Of a stretch of 64,000 bases of DNA, positions 44,802 to 53,582 are shown one piece after another; positions within the stretch are counted from its first letter, which is position 1, and every line of letters begins with the position of its first letter. Location: positions 248,001 to 312,000 of the forward strand of contig NIOE01000010.1 of assembly GCA_002205125.1 (NCBI GenBank), in the 5' to 3' direction. The notes beneath the pieces were generated by a model. It did not search any database. It was not told the origin of the DNA and saw only the letters and a program-made list of their open reading frames with translations. The stretch comes from Roseateles noduli (GTDB lineage Bacteria > Pseudomonadota > Gammaproteobacteria > Burkholderiales > Burkholderiaceae_C). The position numbers and the translations under genes were made by a program.

Positions 44802-46190
44802 ATGCAAGTTCACGCATCCATCTTCAAGGCTTACGACATCCGCGGCGTCGTGGGTACGACGCTGGACGAGGCGCTGGCCGAGGCGCTCGGCAAGGCCTTC
44901 GGCACCGAGGCGGTCAATGCCGGTGAAAAGGCGGTCGCTGTCGGTCGCGATGGTCGCCTGTCGGGCCCGTCGCTGGTGGACGCGCTGATCCGCGGTCTGA
45001 AGTCGACGGGGCTGGACGTGGTCGACATCGGCTCGGTGACGACGCCGATGCTGTATTACGTGGCGGCGACGCGCGGCAAGCACGGCTGCAACTCCGGGAT
45101 CATGGTCACGGGCAGCCACAACCCGAAGGATTACAACGGCTTCAAGATGGTCCTGAAGGGTGCTGCCGTCTACGGCGAGCAGATCCAGGGCCTGAAGCGT
45201 CGCATCGAGGCTGAGGACTACGTCACCGGCAACGGCCGCGTGGCGAAGATGGACGTGATCGCCGAGTACACGCATCGCATCGTGACCGACGCCAAGCTGG
45301 CGCGTCCGATGAAGATCGTGGTCGACAGCGGCAACGGCATCCCGGGCGCGACCGCCCCGGCGATCCTGCGCGCGCTGGGCTGCGAGGTGGTGGACATCTT
45401 CTCGAAGGTGGACGGCGACTTCCCCAACCACCATCCGGATCCGTCGCGTCCCGAGAACCTTGAGGACCTCAAGCGCATCGTGCACGCGACCGACGCCGAG
45501 CTGGGCCTGGCGTTCGACGGCGACGGCGACCGCCTGGGCATCGTCACCAAGGACGGCACGATGATCATGCCGGACCGCCAGATCATGCTGATCGCCGCGG
45601 ACATCCTGACCCGCCTGCCGGGCTCGGAGATCATCTTCGACGTCAAGTGCACGCAACGACTGGCCCCGTGGATCGAGGAGCACGGCGGCAAGCCGCTGAT
45701 GTGGATGACGGGCCACTCGCTGGCCAAGGCCAAGCTGAAGGAAACCGGCGCCCCGCTGGCCGGCGAGCTGTCGGGCCACATCTTCTTCGCCGAGCGCTGG
45801 TACGGCTTCGACGACGCGATGTACACGGCGGCCCGCGTGCTGGAGATCCTGTCGCGCAGCGACGATCCGAGCAAGGTCCTGCACGACCTTCCCAACAGCG
45901 TGAACACGCCGGAACTGAACGTCCCCTGCAAGGAAGGCGAGCACCACGAGGTCGTCGCCAAGCTCAAGGAAATCGCCGAGTTCCCGAACGCCAAGGACAT
46001 CATCACGATCGACGGCATCCGCGTGGAATACGACGACGGCTTCGGCCTGGTGCGCGCGTCCAACACGACGCCGGTGCTGGTGCTGCGCTTCGAAGGCCAC
46101 ACGCAGGAAGCGCTGGAGCGCATCCAGAAGGAAGTGCTGGCCCAGCTCAAGCCTGTGAAGCCGGACATCACCTTCACGTCCGGCCACTGA
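44802..46190 (+). CDS. manB: Phosphomannomutase/phosphoglucomutase
   Basis: Alpha-D-phosphohexomutase interconverting hexose 1- and 6-phosphates to feed GDP-mannose, LPS and exopolysaccharide synthesis. The 462-residue protein has the four family motifs: phosphoserine S105 in TGSHNP, the magnesium loop DGDGDR with D239, D241 and D243, the sugar-binding GELSGHIFF, and the phosphate-binding RASNTTPVLVLRFEG. AAGGAA lies before the ATG. waaA starts 7 bp after the stop, so both serve envelope glycan synthesis. Whether mannose or glucose is preferred is not clear from sequence. Confidence 0.95.
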   Translation: MQVHASIFKAYDIRGVVGTTLDEALAEALGKAFGTEAVNAGEKAVAVGRDGRLSGPSLVDALIRGLKSTGLDVVDIGSVTTPMLYYVAATRGKHGCNSGIMVTGSHNPKDYNGFKMVLKGAAVYGEQIQGLKRRIEAEDYVTGNGRVAKMDVIAEYTHRIVTDAKLARPMKIVVDSGNGIPGATAPAILRALGCEVVDIFSKVDGDFPNHHPDPSRPENLEDLKRIVHATDAELGLAFDGDGDRLGIVTKDGTMIMPDRQIMLIAADILTRLPGSEIIFDVKCTQRLAPWIEEHGGKPLMWMTGHSLAKAKLKETGAPLAGELSGHIFFAERWYGFDDAMYTAARVLEILSRSDDPSKVLHDLPNSVNTPELNVPCKEGEHHEVVAKLKEIAEFPNAKDIITIDGIRVEYDDGFGLVRASNTTPVLVLRFEGHTQEALERIQKEVLAQLKPVKPDITFTSGH

Positions 46191-46197
46191 TCGTCCG

Positions 46198-47523
46198 TTG
46201 CATCGTCCCTTGCCCGCCGATTCGTTCAAGGAGCGCTTGGCGCGCGGCGTCTTCAGCACGGTGCTGAGGCTCGCCTCGCCGGCGTACTTCCTGCGCCTGT
46301 TCCTGCGCGGACGCCAGGAGCCGCTCTATGCGGTGCATCCGGGCGAGCGGTTCGGCTTCGGCGAGGCGATCGCGCCGGGGGCGATCTGGGTGCATGCGGT
46401 GTCGCTCGGCGAGACGCGGGCGGCTGCGGCGCTGATCGAGCGCCTGCGCCAGGAGCGGCCCGGCATGCGGCTGCTGCTCACGCACACGACGGCGACCGGT
46501 CGGGAGGCCGGCCGCGCGCTGCTGCGCGAGGGCGACACGCAGCGCTGGCTGCCCTTCGACACGCCGGGCGCGGTGCGCCGATTCCTGAAGCGCACACGGC
46601 CGGCGGTCGGCGTGCTGATGGAGACGGAGATCTGGCCCAACGTGCAGCACGAGGCGCAGAAGGCGGGCGTGCCGATGGTGCTCGCGAATGCGCGGCTGTC
46701 CGCACGCAGCCTGCGTCGCGGCGAGAAGTTCAAGGCGCTGCTCGCGCCGGCGGCGCGCAGCCTGAAGCTCGCGCTGGCGCAGACGGCCGGCGACGCGGAT
46801 CGTCTGCGGCAGGCTGGGGTTGAGGACGTCCGCGTCTGCGGCAATCTGAAATTCGACCTTCAGCCGGATGAGGCGCTGCTCGCGCGCGGTCGCGCCTGGC
46901 GCGCAGGACTGAATCGGCCCGTGGTGATGCTGGCCGTCTCCCGCGAAGGCGAGGAGTTCGCGATGCTGGCCGCCTGGAAGGCGGCGGCGCAGGCGAGGGC
47001 GGTAGCGGGTTCCCCGCTGCTGCTGATCGTGCCGCGACATCCGCAGCGCTTCGACGAGATCGCCGCGATGGTGAGTGACGCGGGGCTCACGCTCGCGCGG
47101 CGCAGCGCCTTCGGCACCAGCGACATCGCCACGCCGCCATTGAGCGCGGGCGTGGCGGACGTGTGGCTGGGCGATTCGATGCGCGAGATGGCGCTGTACT
47201 ACGGCCTGGCCGATGTCGCGCTGCTCGGCGGCAGCTTCGAGAAGCTGGGCGGCCAGAACCTCATCGAGACGGCCGCCTGCGGCGTGCCGCTCTTCATGGG
47301 GCCGCACACCTTCAACTTCGCCGAGGCGGCGGAGCTGTCGCTGCAGGCCGGCGCTGCGCGCCGCGTCGAGACGCTGCCGCAAGGGGTGGCTGAGGCGCTC
47401 GCGCTGGTCACGAAGGCGGACGAGCGCGACGCGATGGCTGCGGCGGCCACGGCGTTTGCCGCGGCGCACCGCGGCGCGGCGGCGCGGATGGCCGCGCCGA
47501 TCCTCGCGCTTCTGGATCGCTAG
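46198..47523 (+). CDS. waaA: 3-deoxy-D-manno-octulosonic acid (Kdo) transferase
   Basis: Membrane-associated GT-B enzyme adding Kdo to lipid A precursor in LPS synthesis. The 441-residue protein has the KdtA hallmarks: WVHAVSLGETRAAAALI with the catalytic glutamate, LLTHTTATGREAG, METEIWPN, and the C-terminal nucleotide-sugar site LGGSFEKLGGQNLIETAACGVPLFMGPHTFNF, which spans about residues 342-373. No ATG is available; TTG 46198, 7 bp after manB, is the best start, with TTG 46210 as alternative. Translation probably depends on coupling to manB. Confidence 0.94.
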   Translation: MHRPLPADSFKERLARGVFSTVLRLASPAYFLRLFLRGRQEPLYAVHPGERFGFGEAIAPGAIWVHAVSLGETRAAAALIERLRQERPGMRLLLTHTTATGREAGRALLREGDTQRWLPFDTPGAVRRFLKRTRPAVGVLMETEIWPNVQHEAQKAGVPMVLANARLSARSLRRGEKFKALLAPAARSLKLALAQTAGDADRLRQAGVEDVRVCGNLKFDLQPDEALLARGRAWRAGLNRPVVMLAVSREGEEFAMLAAWKAAAQARAVAGSPLLLIVPRHPQRFDEIAAMVSDAGLTLARRSAFGTSDIATPPLSAGVADVWLGDSMREMALYYGLADVALLGGSFEKLGGQNLIETAACGVPLFMGPHTFNFAEAAELSLQAGAARRVETLPQGVAEALALVTKADERDAMAAAATAFAAAHRGAAARMAAPILALLDR

Positions 47524-47696
47524 GTCCGTTCCTCTCGGAGACGCTCGCTGAAGAGCGCGCCGAACCTTGCCGTCGGGCTTGAGCCGGTCGACGTCTCTCT
47601 CGTTTTCCATGAGGAAACGGCTTCCTCGGAACCCATGCCGTCCATGTATCCTTTTTTCATAAATGCACCGTCGGTGCCATGAAACAGGGAGAACAG

Positions 47697-48074
47697 ATGG
47701 GACTGCTCGGTGGAATCCTGGGCAACGCGTCGAAGATCGACGCCGGAAAGATTCAGCAGGAGTTCAGCCAGATCCTGGCGCCAGGCGAAGCGGTGGAGCA
47801 TGCGTACCAGTTGCTCCGCGACTACTTCGTCTTTACCAATCGCCGGTTCGTGCTTGTCGACAAGCAAGGACTGACAGGCAGCAAGGTCGAGTACCACAGC
47901 ATCCCGTATCGCTCGATCACGCACTTCGCGGTCGAGACTGCGGGCACTTTCGACCTCGACGCCGAACTCAAGATCTGGATCACGGGCACTCCCCAGCCCA
48001 TTCAGAAGAAGTTCAACAAGCACTTGAACATTTATGAGGTGCAGACGGTTCTCGCTTCATACGTATTGAAGTGA
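47697..48074 (+). CDS. Bacterial PH-domain protein (YvbH-like)
   Basis: A 125-residue cytoplasmic protein made almost entirely of a bacterial pleckstrin-homology domain (bPH_1): LAPGEAVEHAYQLLRDYFVFTNRRFVLVD, then YHSIPYRSITHFAVETAGTFDLDAELKIW. AGGGAG lies 5 nt before ATG 47697, better than the in-frame ATG 47679. Its role is unknown; homologues are often stand-alone. Its composition is less GC-rich than flanking core genes. It is convergent with the three-gene operon at 48087, with 12 bp between stops. Confidence 0.88.
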   Translation: MGLLGGILGNASKIDAGKIQQEFSQILAPGEAVEHAYQLLRDYFVFTNRRFVLVDKQGLTGSKVEYHSIPYRSITHFAVETAGTFDLDAELKIWITGTPQPIQKKFNKHLNIYEVQTVLASYVLK

Positions 48075-48086
48075 GGGAGGGGCAGG

Positions 48087-48545
48087 TCATGCTTCGGGGC
48101 GCTCTTTCAGAGAGTCTTCGAGTTCTTTGAAGTGTTCGTCCGCGTGACGCAGGAGGATCGCTCGCAGAAGAACGACATGCTCCTTGATCACCCGAAGTTC
48201 CTCGATCGCGTTTCCGCGCGCTGCCTCCAGATCCGCGTGGAACAAGGTCTGCTGGGCGCCGACATCGATCTCCGCGCACTTGAATCGTTGCCAGGCGCGC
48301 ACTGGGGCGAGCGTCAAGTTCAAAGACGCAAGCAGCGATACCGCGAAGAGCAGCGTCAAGTTGAGACTGACGCAATGCAGATTCAGTTCAACCAGCATCG
48401 TTGCCAGAGGAAGGATCACGGTCAACCCTTGAAGCGCAAAGTGCATCCGCTTCGATCGCTGCGCATGGGTCTTGAACCAGGCGCGATTGAACTCAAAAGC
48501 TTCGCTGAGCCTCTGGTCTGAGATGGCTGGGGTGTGGGTCGACAT
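48087..48545 (-). CDS. Small two-helix membrane protein, SLATT/DUF4231-like effector candidate
   Basis: A 152-residue protein from ATG 48545. The N-terminal 35 residues are soluble and basic (RAWFKTHAQRSKR), two adjacent membrane helices occupy about 36-54 and 58-79, and a long charged helical tail follows (WQRFKCAEIDVGAQQTLF, about 85-102, then Glu/Arg-rich to 152). This layout matches SLATT and DUF4231-type two-helix proteins, which are predicted pore-forming effectors of nucleotide-activated defence systems. The family match is by pattern only. It is the last gene of a three-gene minus-strand operon, 33 bp after the cyclase-like gene. Confidence 0.7.
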   Translation of the reverse strand: MSTHTPAISDQRLSEAFEFNRAWFKTHAQRSKRMHFALQGLTVILPLATMLVELNLHCVSLNLTLLFAVSLLASLNLTLAPVRAWQRFKCAEIDVGAQQTLFHADLEAARGNAIEELRVIKEHVVLLRAILLRHADEHFKELEDSLKERPEA

Positions 48546-48578
48546 CAAAAAGGTCTGAGTGACGGGCGAGTGGGTGGC

Positions 48579-49544
48579 TCAAAGCGGAAATGACTTCATG
48601 ATCTTCTTCCGTGCAGCTTCGCTGAGCAGGGCATGCGGCACCAGATCGAGATCAATCGGCGGCGAGGACGTGCGTCCAAAGATTCTTCGCAGCACCTTCC
48701 GATCTTGGTCTGGCGTGTTGGCGATGGCCGCCTTCTCGAACTGGTCGGCAAGGACCATCTGGATCAACGGAAACCAGGGGAGGGATGCCAGGGAATTATT
48801 TCCCTTTGAAGTGGTGCCGAAGATCTCAAGAACGGGCGGGACGCTTCCGCCTTCTCCAAGCAGATCAAACTCCGAAAAATCAGTGCTTCGAATCAGGTTG
48901 ATCAGCAACGGAAGGTACTTGCGCGGCAGCTCCCTGTTTCGATACCGCAGCCTGCGGACGTTGTCGCTCAAAGACCTCAGGGTGTCGGAGTTGGCTGCGT
49001 CGACGGAACTCACCAGAACATCCGTGAATGTTCCGGTTTGTCTGTTCGAACCGATGAAAACGTTCTCGAAGAGATTCAGATCTCGCCGCTGCTGCTGAGT
49101 GAACTCACGTGAGACGGAGATGCCGACGCCGTTCAACGCGTTGTGTAGTTGATAGACGGGGATGACCTCGGTCCCGAACAGGATGCCAGTGAGCTCTCCT
49201 GACGTTCCTGCTCTGCCTCTTGGCGCGCCGAACTTCTGGGCACCCAGTCGGCCAGGTGAGATGCCGCACTTGAAGAATGTCGAGCCGGCCAACAGCAGCC
49301 TCCGAGCGCAGGAGGCGAAGTTGACTGCGGCGTGGAGACTCTCAGCCTCAAAGTAGACGCAATCAGCAAATGCGTAGATCGCTCCCTTCTCTCCCAGAAG
49401 TGCCGCGCTGGCAACCAGAGTGGCCTTCAACTGCAGCAGGCACCGAGCGAATTCATCCGGTTCCGTGACTGCAAGGGATTGAGCGCCGAGAAGATCAAGG
49501 TGTCCGATCACCCGATCGTGCTCGGTGATTTCACTTGTCGCCAT
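48579..49544 (-). CDS. Cyclase-fold-like protein of unknown function
   Basis: A 321-residue soluble protein. The first 150 residues follow the class III nucleotidyl cyclase pattern: beta-strand VIGHLDLLGAQ with D17, the hairpin AIYAFADCVYFEA with D61, the glycine strand FFKCGISPGRLGAQ, then LFGTEVIPVYQLHNALNGVGISVS. D17 and D61 are placed like the two metal-binding aspartates. The C-terminal half is mixed and unrecognised. The ATG (49544) overlaps the preceding stop by 14 bp, with GGGAG 6 nt upstream. Its substrate nucleotide, if any, is unknown. Cyclase activity is inference. Confidence 0.7.
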   Translation of the reverse strand: MATSEITEHDRVIGHLDLLGAQSLAVTEPDEFARCLLQLKATLVASAALLGEKGAIYAFADCVYFEAESLHAAVNFASCARRLLLAGSTFFKCGISPGRLGAQKFGAPRGRAGTSGELTGILFGTEVIPVYQLHNALNGVGISVSREFTQQQRRDLNLFENVFIGSNRQTGTFTDVLVSSVDAANSDTLRSLSDNVRRLRYRNRELPRKYLPLLINLIRSTDFSEFDLLGEGGSVPPVLEIFGTTSKGNNSLASLPWFPLIQMVLADQFEKAAIANTPDQDRKVLRRIFGRTSSPPIDLDLVPHALLSEAARKKIMKSFPL

Positions 49545-50637
49545 TCAAGGCTCCCGTGTTGAGAGAGGCGTACGCGAGATGAATCAGACCTTCGCCGGCA
49601 AGTCGATCTACCAGTCGATGAAAGGTGGCCCATTCCTTCGAACTCGTGCTGAAGACTGCGGGCGTATTCATGCCTCTCAAGCCGAGCCCCGACACCTGTG
49701 CTTCTTGCCTGGCATTGGCCTTTTTTATGAGAACCAGAATGGCGATGCTCCCTGCTCGATGGACCACGATCTTCCGAGCGAGGTCTTCGATCTTCAGAGA
49801 TCGCTTGCAGTCCTTCGCAACAAGCCGGGCAAGGTGCCTGGCCTTGGTGAGCGGGGTGTCTTCATCCGACTCATTGGCTGGCGGTTGAGGGTTCAGCGTG
49901 ACAGCGAAGCGCTGCCAGAGTTCTACGAAGCGGTCGGCATCGAGCTGGCCGTCGTCGCCTCGGCAGAGCGAAGCAAAACTCACGTATCCGGCTGCTGCAT
50001 GCGGCAGTCCAGATGGGAAGACCTCGCCGCGTCCAATGACATGGGCGAACGCGACTTTCCGGTGATAGATGTCGCCGCGTTCCCTTGCGCCGCGGATCCA
50101 ACCGCGATAGGGCTCGTCAAGATGATGGGCGGCCCAGATGTCCAGTACGACGTCGTGAAGCACCCGTGTTAGATGCGCGCTGGAGACGCGAGCCTGCGGG
50201 ACACCGTTCTGCATTGGTTCCCAACTGACAACGCCGTTCCAATCCGAATCGTGCGTGACGGACACCATGAGAGGGATGCCAGTCCTCCTGAGCATGCCCA
50301 CATCGAGATTGTTTGAAGGGTCCGCGTGCACAACGAATCGCGCGAGCGTCCCCTTGGGGCCCGCCTTGATCGCCGATGCGACAACGCGACTCAAATGCTT
50401 GGGCTCCGGAGGGGCCGGGATGATCTCGCATTTGGGCAACGGCAGAGCGCCCTTCGGTCTGATGATTGGCGCGATTGCTGCGTGCGAAGCATGAAGCGCC
50501 TTGTCGACGCTGCTCATCGCCTGAATGCGATGCGCTAACGCAGTTTCCTTACCGTTGCCATCCAACAGGTCGTAGACGCAGATGCCGACACGCACAAACT
50601 CTTGCGGCGAACTTCGCCGCGTCCGTTGCTCTCCCAT
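49531..50637 (-). CDS. Unrecognised 368-residue protein, first gene of the accessory operon
   Basis: A soluble protein from ATG 50637, which has GGGAGG 4 nt upstream. I recognise no domain. Visible features are a strand-like start RVGICVYDLLDG, a central FVVHADPSNNLDVGMLRRTGIP (about 108-129), two short His-containing segments (HLTRVLHDVVLDIWAAHHLD), and a basic C-terminal third (KDCKRSLKIEDLARKIVVHR). No signal peptide or membrane helix is present. It overlaps the cyclase-like gene by 14 bp, so the two products are made together and may form a complex. Its GC content and codon use are lower than in the flanking core genes. Confidence 0.7.
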   Translation of the reverse strand: MGEQRTRRSSPQEFVRVGICVYDLLDGNGKETALAHRIQAMSSVDKALHASHAAIAPIIRPKGALPLPKCEIIPAPPEPKHLSRVVASAIKAGPKGTLARFVVHADPSNNLDVGMLRRTGIPLMVSVTHDSDWNGVVSWEPMQNGVPQARVSSAHLTRVLHDVVLDIWAAHHLDEPYRGWIRGARERGDIYHRKVAFAHVIGRGEVFPSGLPHAAAGYVSFASLCRGDDGQLDADRFVELWQRFAVTLNPQPPANESDEDTPLTKARHLARLVAKDCKRSLKIEDLARKIVVHRAGSIAILVLIKKANARQEAQVSGLGLRGMNTPAVFSTSSKEWATFHRLVDRLAGEGLIHLAYASLNTGALNGDK

Positions 50638-50844
50638 GATCCTCCCGATCGACCACTTTTGGGTCGCGGAAGGGTCTCGCTTCAAGCCCGGCTCTTGCCG
50701 TGCTGCCGGACCGCCTCATCTCCGCAACCGGTCGCAAGGCTAGCGGCAAATCAAAGGCTCACAGTGCGTGGAGGCACGGCTTCGTCCTCAAGCTTGGGGA
50801 AGAAAGTCGCCGACGATAGAGATGCAAATGGGGAGAGGCTTCCG

Positions 50845-53382
50845 CTACTGGTTGCTCGTCGACCTGACCTCGCCCAGGGTGGTGACGCCCTGCAGCACCT
50901 TCGCGATCCCGTCCTGGCGCAGCGTGGTCATGCCTTCGGACATGGCCAGGTGCATGAGCTCCTCCGCACGCCCGCCGGTCTGGATGAGGCGGCGGATGGG
51001 CCGCGTCACGATCAGCAGTTCATGCAGCCCCGCGCGGCCTTTGAAGCCGGAGTTGTCGCACTTGTCGCAGCCGGGCGCGTGGTACTGGAGCAGGTTGGGC
51101 TGGCCGTAGAGTCCCTTCCATTCGGCCAGCACCTTCTCGCGGTCCGGCCGGTTCTCGGCGGAGAACACGTGGAGGTAGTCGTCGAGCAGCTCGTTGAGCG
51201 TCGCGTCCGTCATCGGCTCCGACTTGCGGCACGACGGGCAGATGCGGCGCACCAGCCGCTGCGCCAGCACCGCCAGCAGCGAGTCGGCGAAGTTGAACGG
51301 GTCCATGCCCATGTCCAGCAGACGGGTGACCGTCTCCGGCGCGCTGTTGGTGTGCAGCGTGGAGAGCACCAGGTGACCCGTCAGCGAGGCTTCGACGGCG
51401 ATCTCCGCCGTTTCCTCGTCGCGGATCTCGCCGACCATGATCACGTCCGGGTCCGCGCGCAGGAAGGCGCGCAGCGCCTTGGCGAAGGTCCAGTCGATCT
51501 TCGGGTTGACCTGCACCTGCCGCAGACCGGTCTGCGTGATTTCGACCGGGTCCTCGGCCGTCCAGATCTTGCGCTCCGGCTTGTTGATGTTGGCCAGCAC
51601 CGAATGCAGCGTCGTCGTCTTGCCCGAGCCCGTCGGGCCCACGCACAGCACCATGCCGTACGGCCGCTCCGAGGCCGCCTTCAGCTCGCGCAGGTTGCGC
51701 TCCGAGAACCCCAGCTTCTCCATCGGGATCGGCTTGGCCGAGGCCAGGATCCGCATCACCACGTCCTCGAGGCTGTTGTTGGTCGGGATGGTCGCGACCC
51801 GCAGCTCGATCTTGTGGCGTTCCGAGAACTTGGCGAAGTTGATCTTGCCGTCCTGCGGCTTGCGACGCTCGGAGATGTCGAGGTCGCACATGATCTTGAT
51901 CCGGGCGATCAACGCGCTGCGGTAGGTGTGCGGCAGCTCCAGGTGAGGCTGCAGCACGCCGTCCTTGCGGAAGCGGATCTTGACCTTCTCCTTGCCCGGA
52001 TAGGTCTCGATGTGGATGTCCGACACGTTCTGGTTGTGCGCGTCGATGATCATCGTGTTGATCAGCCGGACCAGTGAGTTATCGCTCTGCTCGATCTGCC
52101 GGTCCTTCTCCTCCTCGCGCGCCAACTCGCGGGCGGACTGCTCCTGGCCCTCGCGCTCCAGCGTCTCGATCAGCTTGTCGGAGCTGTCGAGCTCGAAGTC
52201 CATCGTCAGCGCGGGCAGGGCGCTGCCCAGCGCGGACACCGGCTGGTTGCCGAAGCGCTCATAGGCGCTCGGGATCGCGAACATCAGCGAGCCCAGCCGC
52301 GCCAGCGCCGGCACGACCTTGAGCTGGGTGATGAACTCGACCTCGTCGATGCAGTCGCGCCGCGTGGGATCTTCCATCGCCACGATCAGCCGGCCGTCGC
52401 GCAGCACCAGCGGCAGCACCTCCAGCCGCTTGGCCACCGAGAAGGGCAGCTTGCGCACCGAGTCCGGCTCGATCGCGAAGTTGTCGGCGTCGACCAGCGG
52501 ATAACCCATCTTGCGGGCCAGCGCCGACTGCAGCTGCGCGCGGGTCACGATGCCCTTGCGCACCAGCAGCTCACCCAGCGGGACCGAGCGGTCCTGCTTC
52601 TGCTGCGCCAGCGCCTCGTCCAGCTGCGGCTGCGTGATCAGGTCCAGGGCCAGCAGCGCCTCGCCGATGCGCACCATCGGCATCTTGGCCTGCTGCTCGA
52701 TCGCCTGCATCAGCTGCTCGGCGCTGACGATGTGCGTGGCCACCAGGATGTCGCCCACGCGGCGGTCGCGCAGCTCGCGCTGCTCATCCGCGGCGGCGTC
52801 GACCTGCGCCTGCGTCGCCACTTCCTGGCGGACCAGCAGGTCGCCGATGCGCTCGCCGACCTCGAAGCTGACCAGCACCTCGCGCGGCACGAACATGCAG
52901 CGCACCCAGTCGCTGGTCTCGCTCACCGGCGGGAAGAGGAACAGGCCCAGGTCGGTCTCGTGGTGGCCGATGGTCGAGCCCTTCTGTTCCTCGCCGCCCT
53001 GGTAGACCAGCTTGAAGTCGCTGCGCGGACGCTGGTCCAGCGACATCGCGTCGTTGGCCGCGGCCGGATCGCGCGGCGGGACCTCGATCGCATGCAGCAG
53101 CTTGAGCGCCTTGAACTGCGAGAACTTGAGCGGCATCGCGTTGCGCGCCGGCGGCACGACGACCTGCGCCAGCCGCTCCGACGGTACCATCAGGATCACC
53201 TTGCCGACCGTGCGACTGCCGTTCAGCCCCATGATCTCGCAGGCCTGCGGCTCGCGCTGCGGCCGCGGCCGCGGATAGGCGGCGAAGGGCGGAGTGGGCC
53301 ACTCGAACTGCGGTGCCGCGTCGGCCGGAGCGCTGCCCGGCTGGGCTGTAGGCCATTGCAGCGGCACGGACGGGTCGGTCAT
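50845..53382 (-). CDS. GspE/PilB-family ATPase with four tandem N-terminal repeats
   Basis: A type II secretion/type IV pilus assembly ATPase, 845 residues. After a Pro-rich N-terminus come four tandem 30-residue repeats of the form (I/V/L)G-x-x-L-(V/L)...Q-(L/V)-x-x-A at about 178-292. An N2-like domain leads to the ATPase core: Walker A GPTGSGKTT at 582-590, Asp box around GEIRDEETAE, and His box TGHLVLSTLHTN. Zinc cysteines are CPSC (715-718) and CDKC. No secretin, pilin or GspF-like gene is near, so partners are elsewhere. GGAG lies 8 nt before ATG 53382. Confidence 0.93.
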   Translation of the reverse strand: MTDPSVPLQWPTAQPGSAPADAAPQFEWPTPPFAAYPRPRPQREPQACEIMGLNGSRTVGKVILMVPSERLAQVVVPPARNAMPLKFSQFKALKLLHAIEVPPRDPAAANDAMSLDQRPRSDFKLVYQGGEEQKGSTIGHHETDLGLFLFPPVSETSDWVRCMFVPREVLVSFEVGERIGDLLVRQEVATQAQVDAAADEQRELRDRRVGDILVATHIVSAEQLMQAIEQQAKMPMVRIGEALLALDLITQPQLDEALAQQKQDRSVPLGELLVRKGIVTRAQLQSALARKMGYPLVDADNFAIEPDSVRKLPFSVAKRLEVLPLVLRDGRLIVAMEDPTRRDCIDEVEFITQLKVVPALARLGSLMFAIPSAYERFGNQPVSALGSALPALTMDFELDSSDKLIETLEREGQEQSARELAREEEKDRQIEQSDNSLVRLINTMIIDAHNQNVSDIHIETYPGKEKVKIRFRKDGVLQPHLELPHTYRSALIARIKIMCDLDISERRKPQDGKINFAKFSERHKIELRVATIPTNNSLEDVVMRILASAKPIPMEKLGFSERNLRELKAASERPYGMVLCVGPTGSGKTTTLHSVLANINKPERKIWTAEDPVEITQTGLRQVQVNPKIDWTFAKALRAFLRADPDVIMVGEIRDEETAEIAVEASLTGHLVLSTLHTNSAPETVTRLLDMGMDPFNFADSLLAVLAQRLVRRICPSCRKSEPMTDATLNELLDDYLHVFSAENRPDREKVLAEWKGLYGQPNLLQYHAPGCDKCDNSGFKGRAGLHELLIVTRPIRRLIQTGGRAEELMHLAMSEGMTTLRQDGIAKVLQGVTTLGEVRSTSNQ

Positions 53383-53582
53383 CTGGCGGTCTCCGCGGGA
53401 AATTTGTATCTGGACATTCTTGAGGCGGGAGATTAACCCGTTTGCAGAGTGGTCACTACCCAGATAAGCAGGTGGCATGCCCGGTTGTGCCAGCGGTCGA
53501 CTGCGGCTCCGCACCGCGCCGGAGCGCTCCGGACGGCTCCGGCGCGCACACGGGGTCAGGCCTCGCGTCTAGACTGGTCGCC

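Noticed and set aside
48087-50637. Direct assignment as a known Pycsar or CBASS system
   Set aside because: The cyclase-like protein lacks a full canonical signature that I can confirm, the membrane protein is matched by topology only, and the first gene fits neither system.
53383-53514. 44-residue N-terminal extension of the GspE-like ATPase
   Set aside because: ATG 53382 has a GGAG site, and the upstream residues are Arg/Ser-rich without family similarity.
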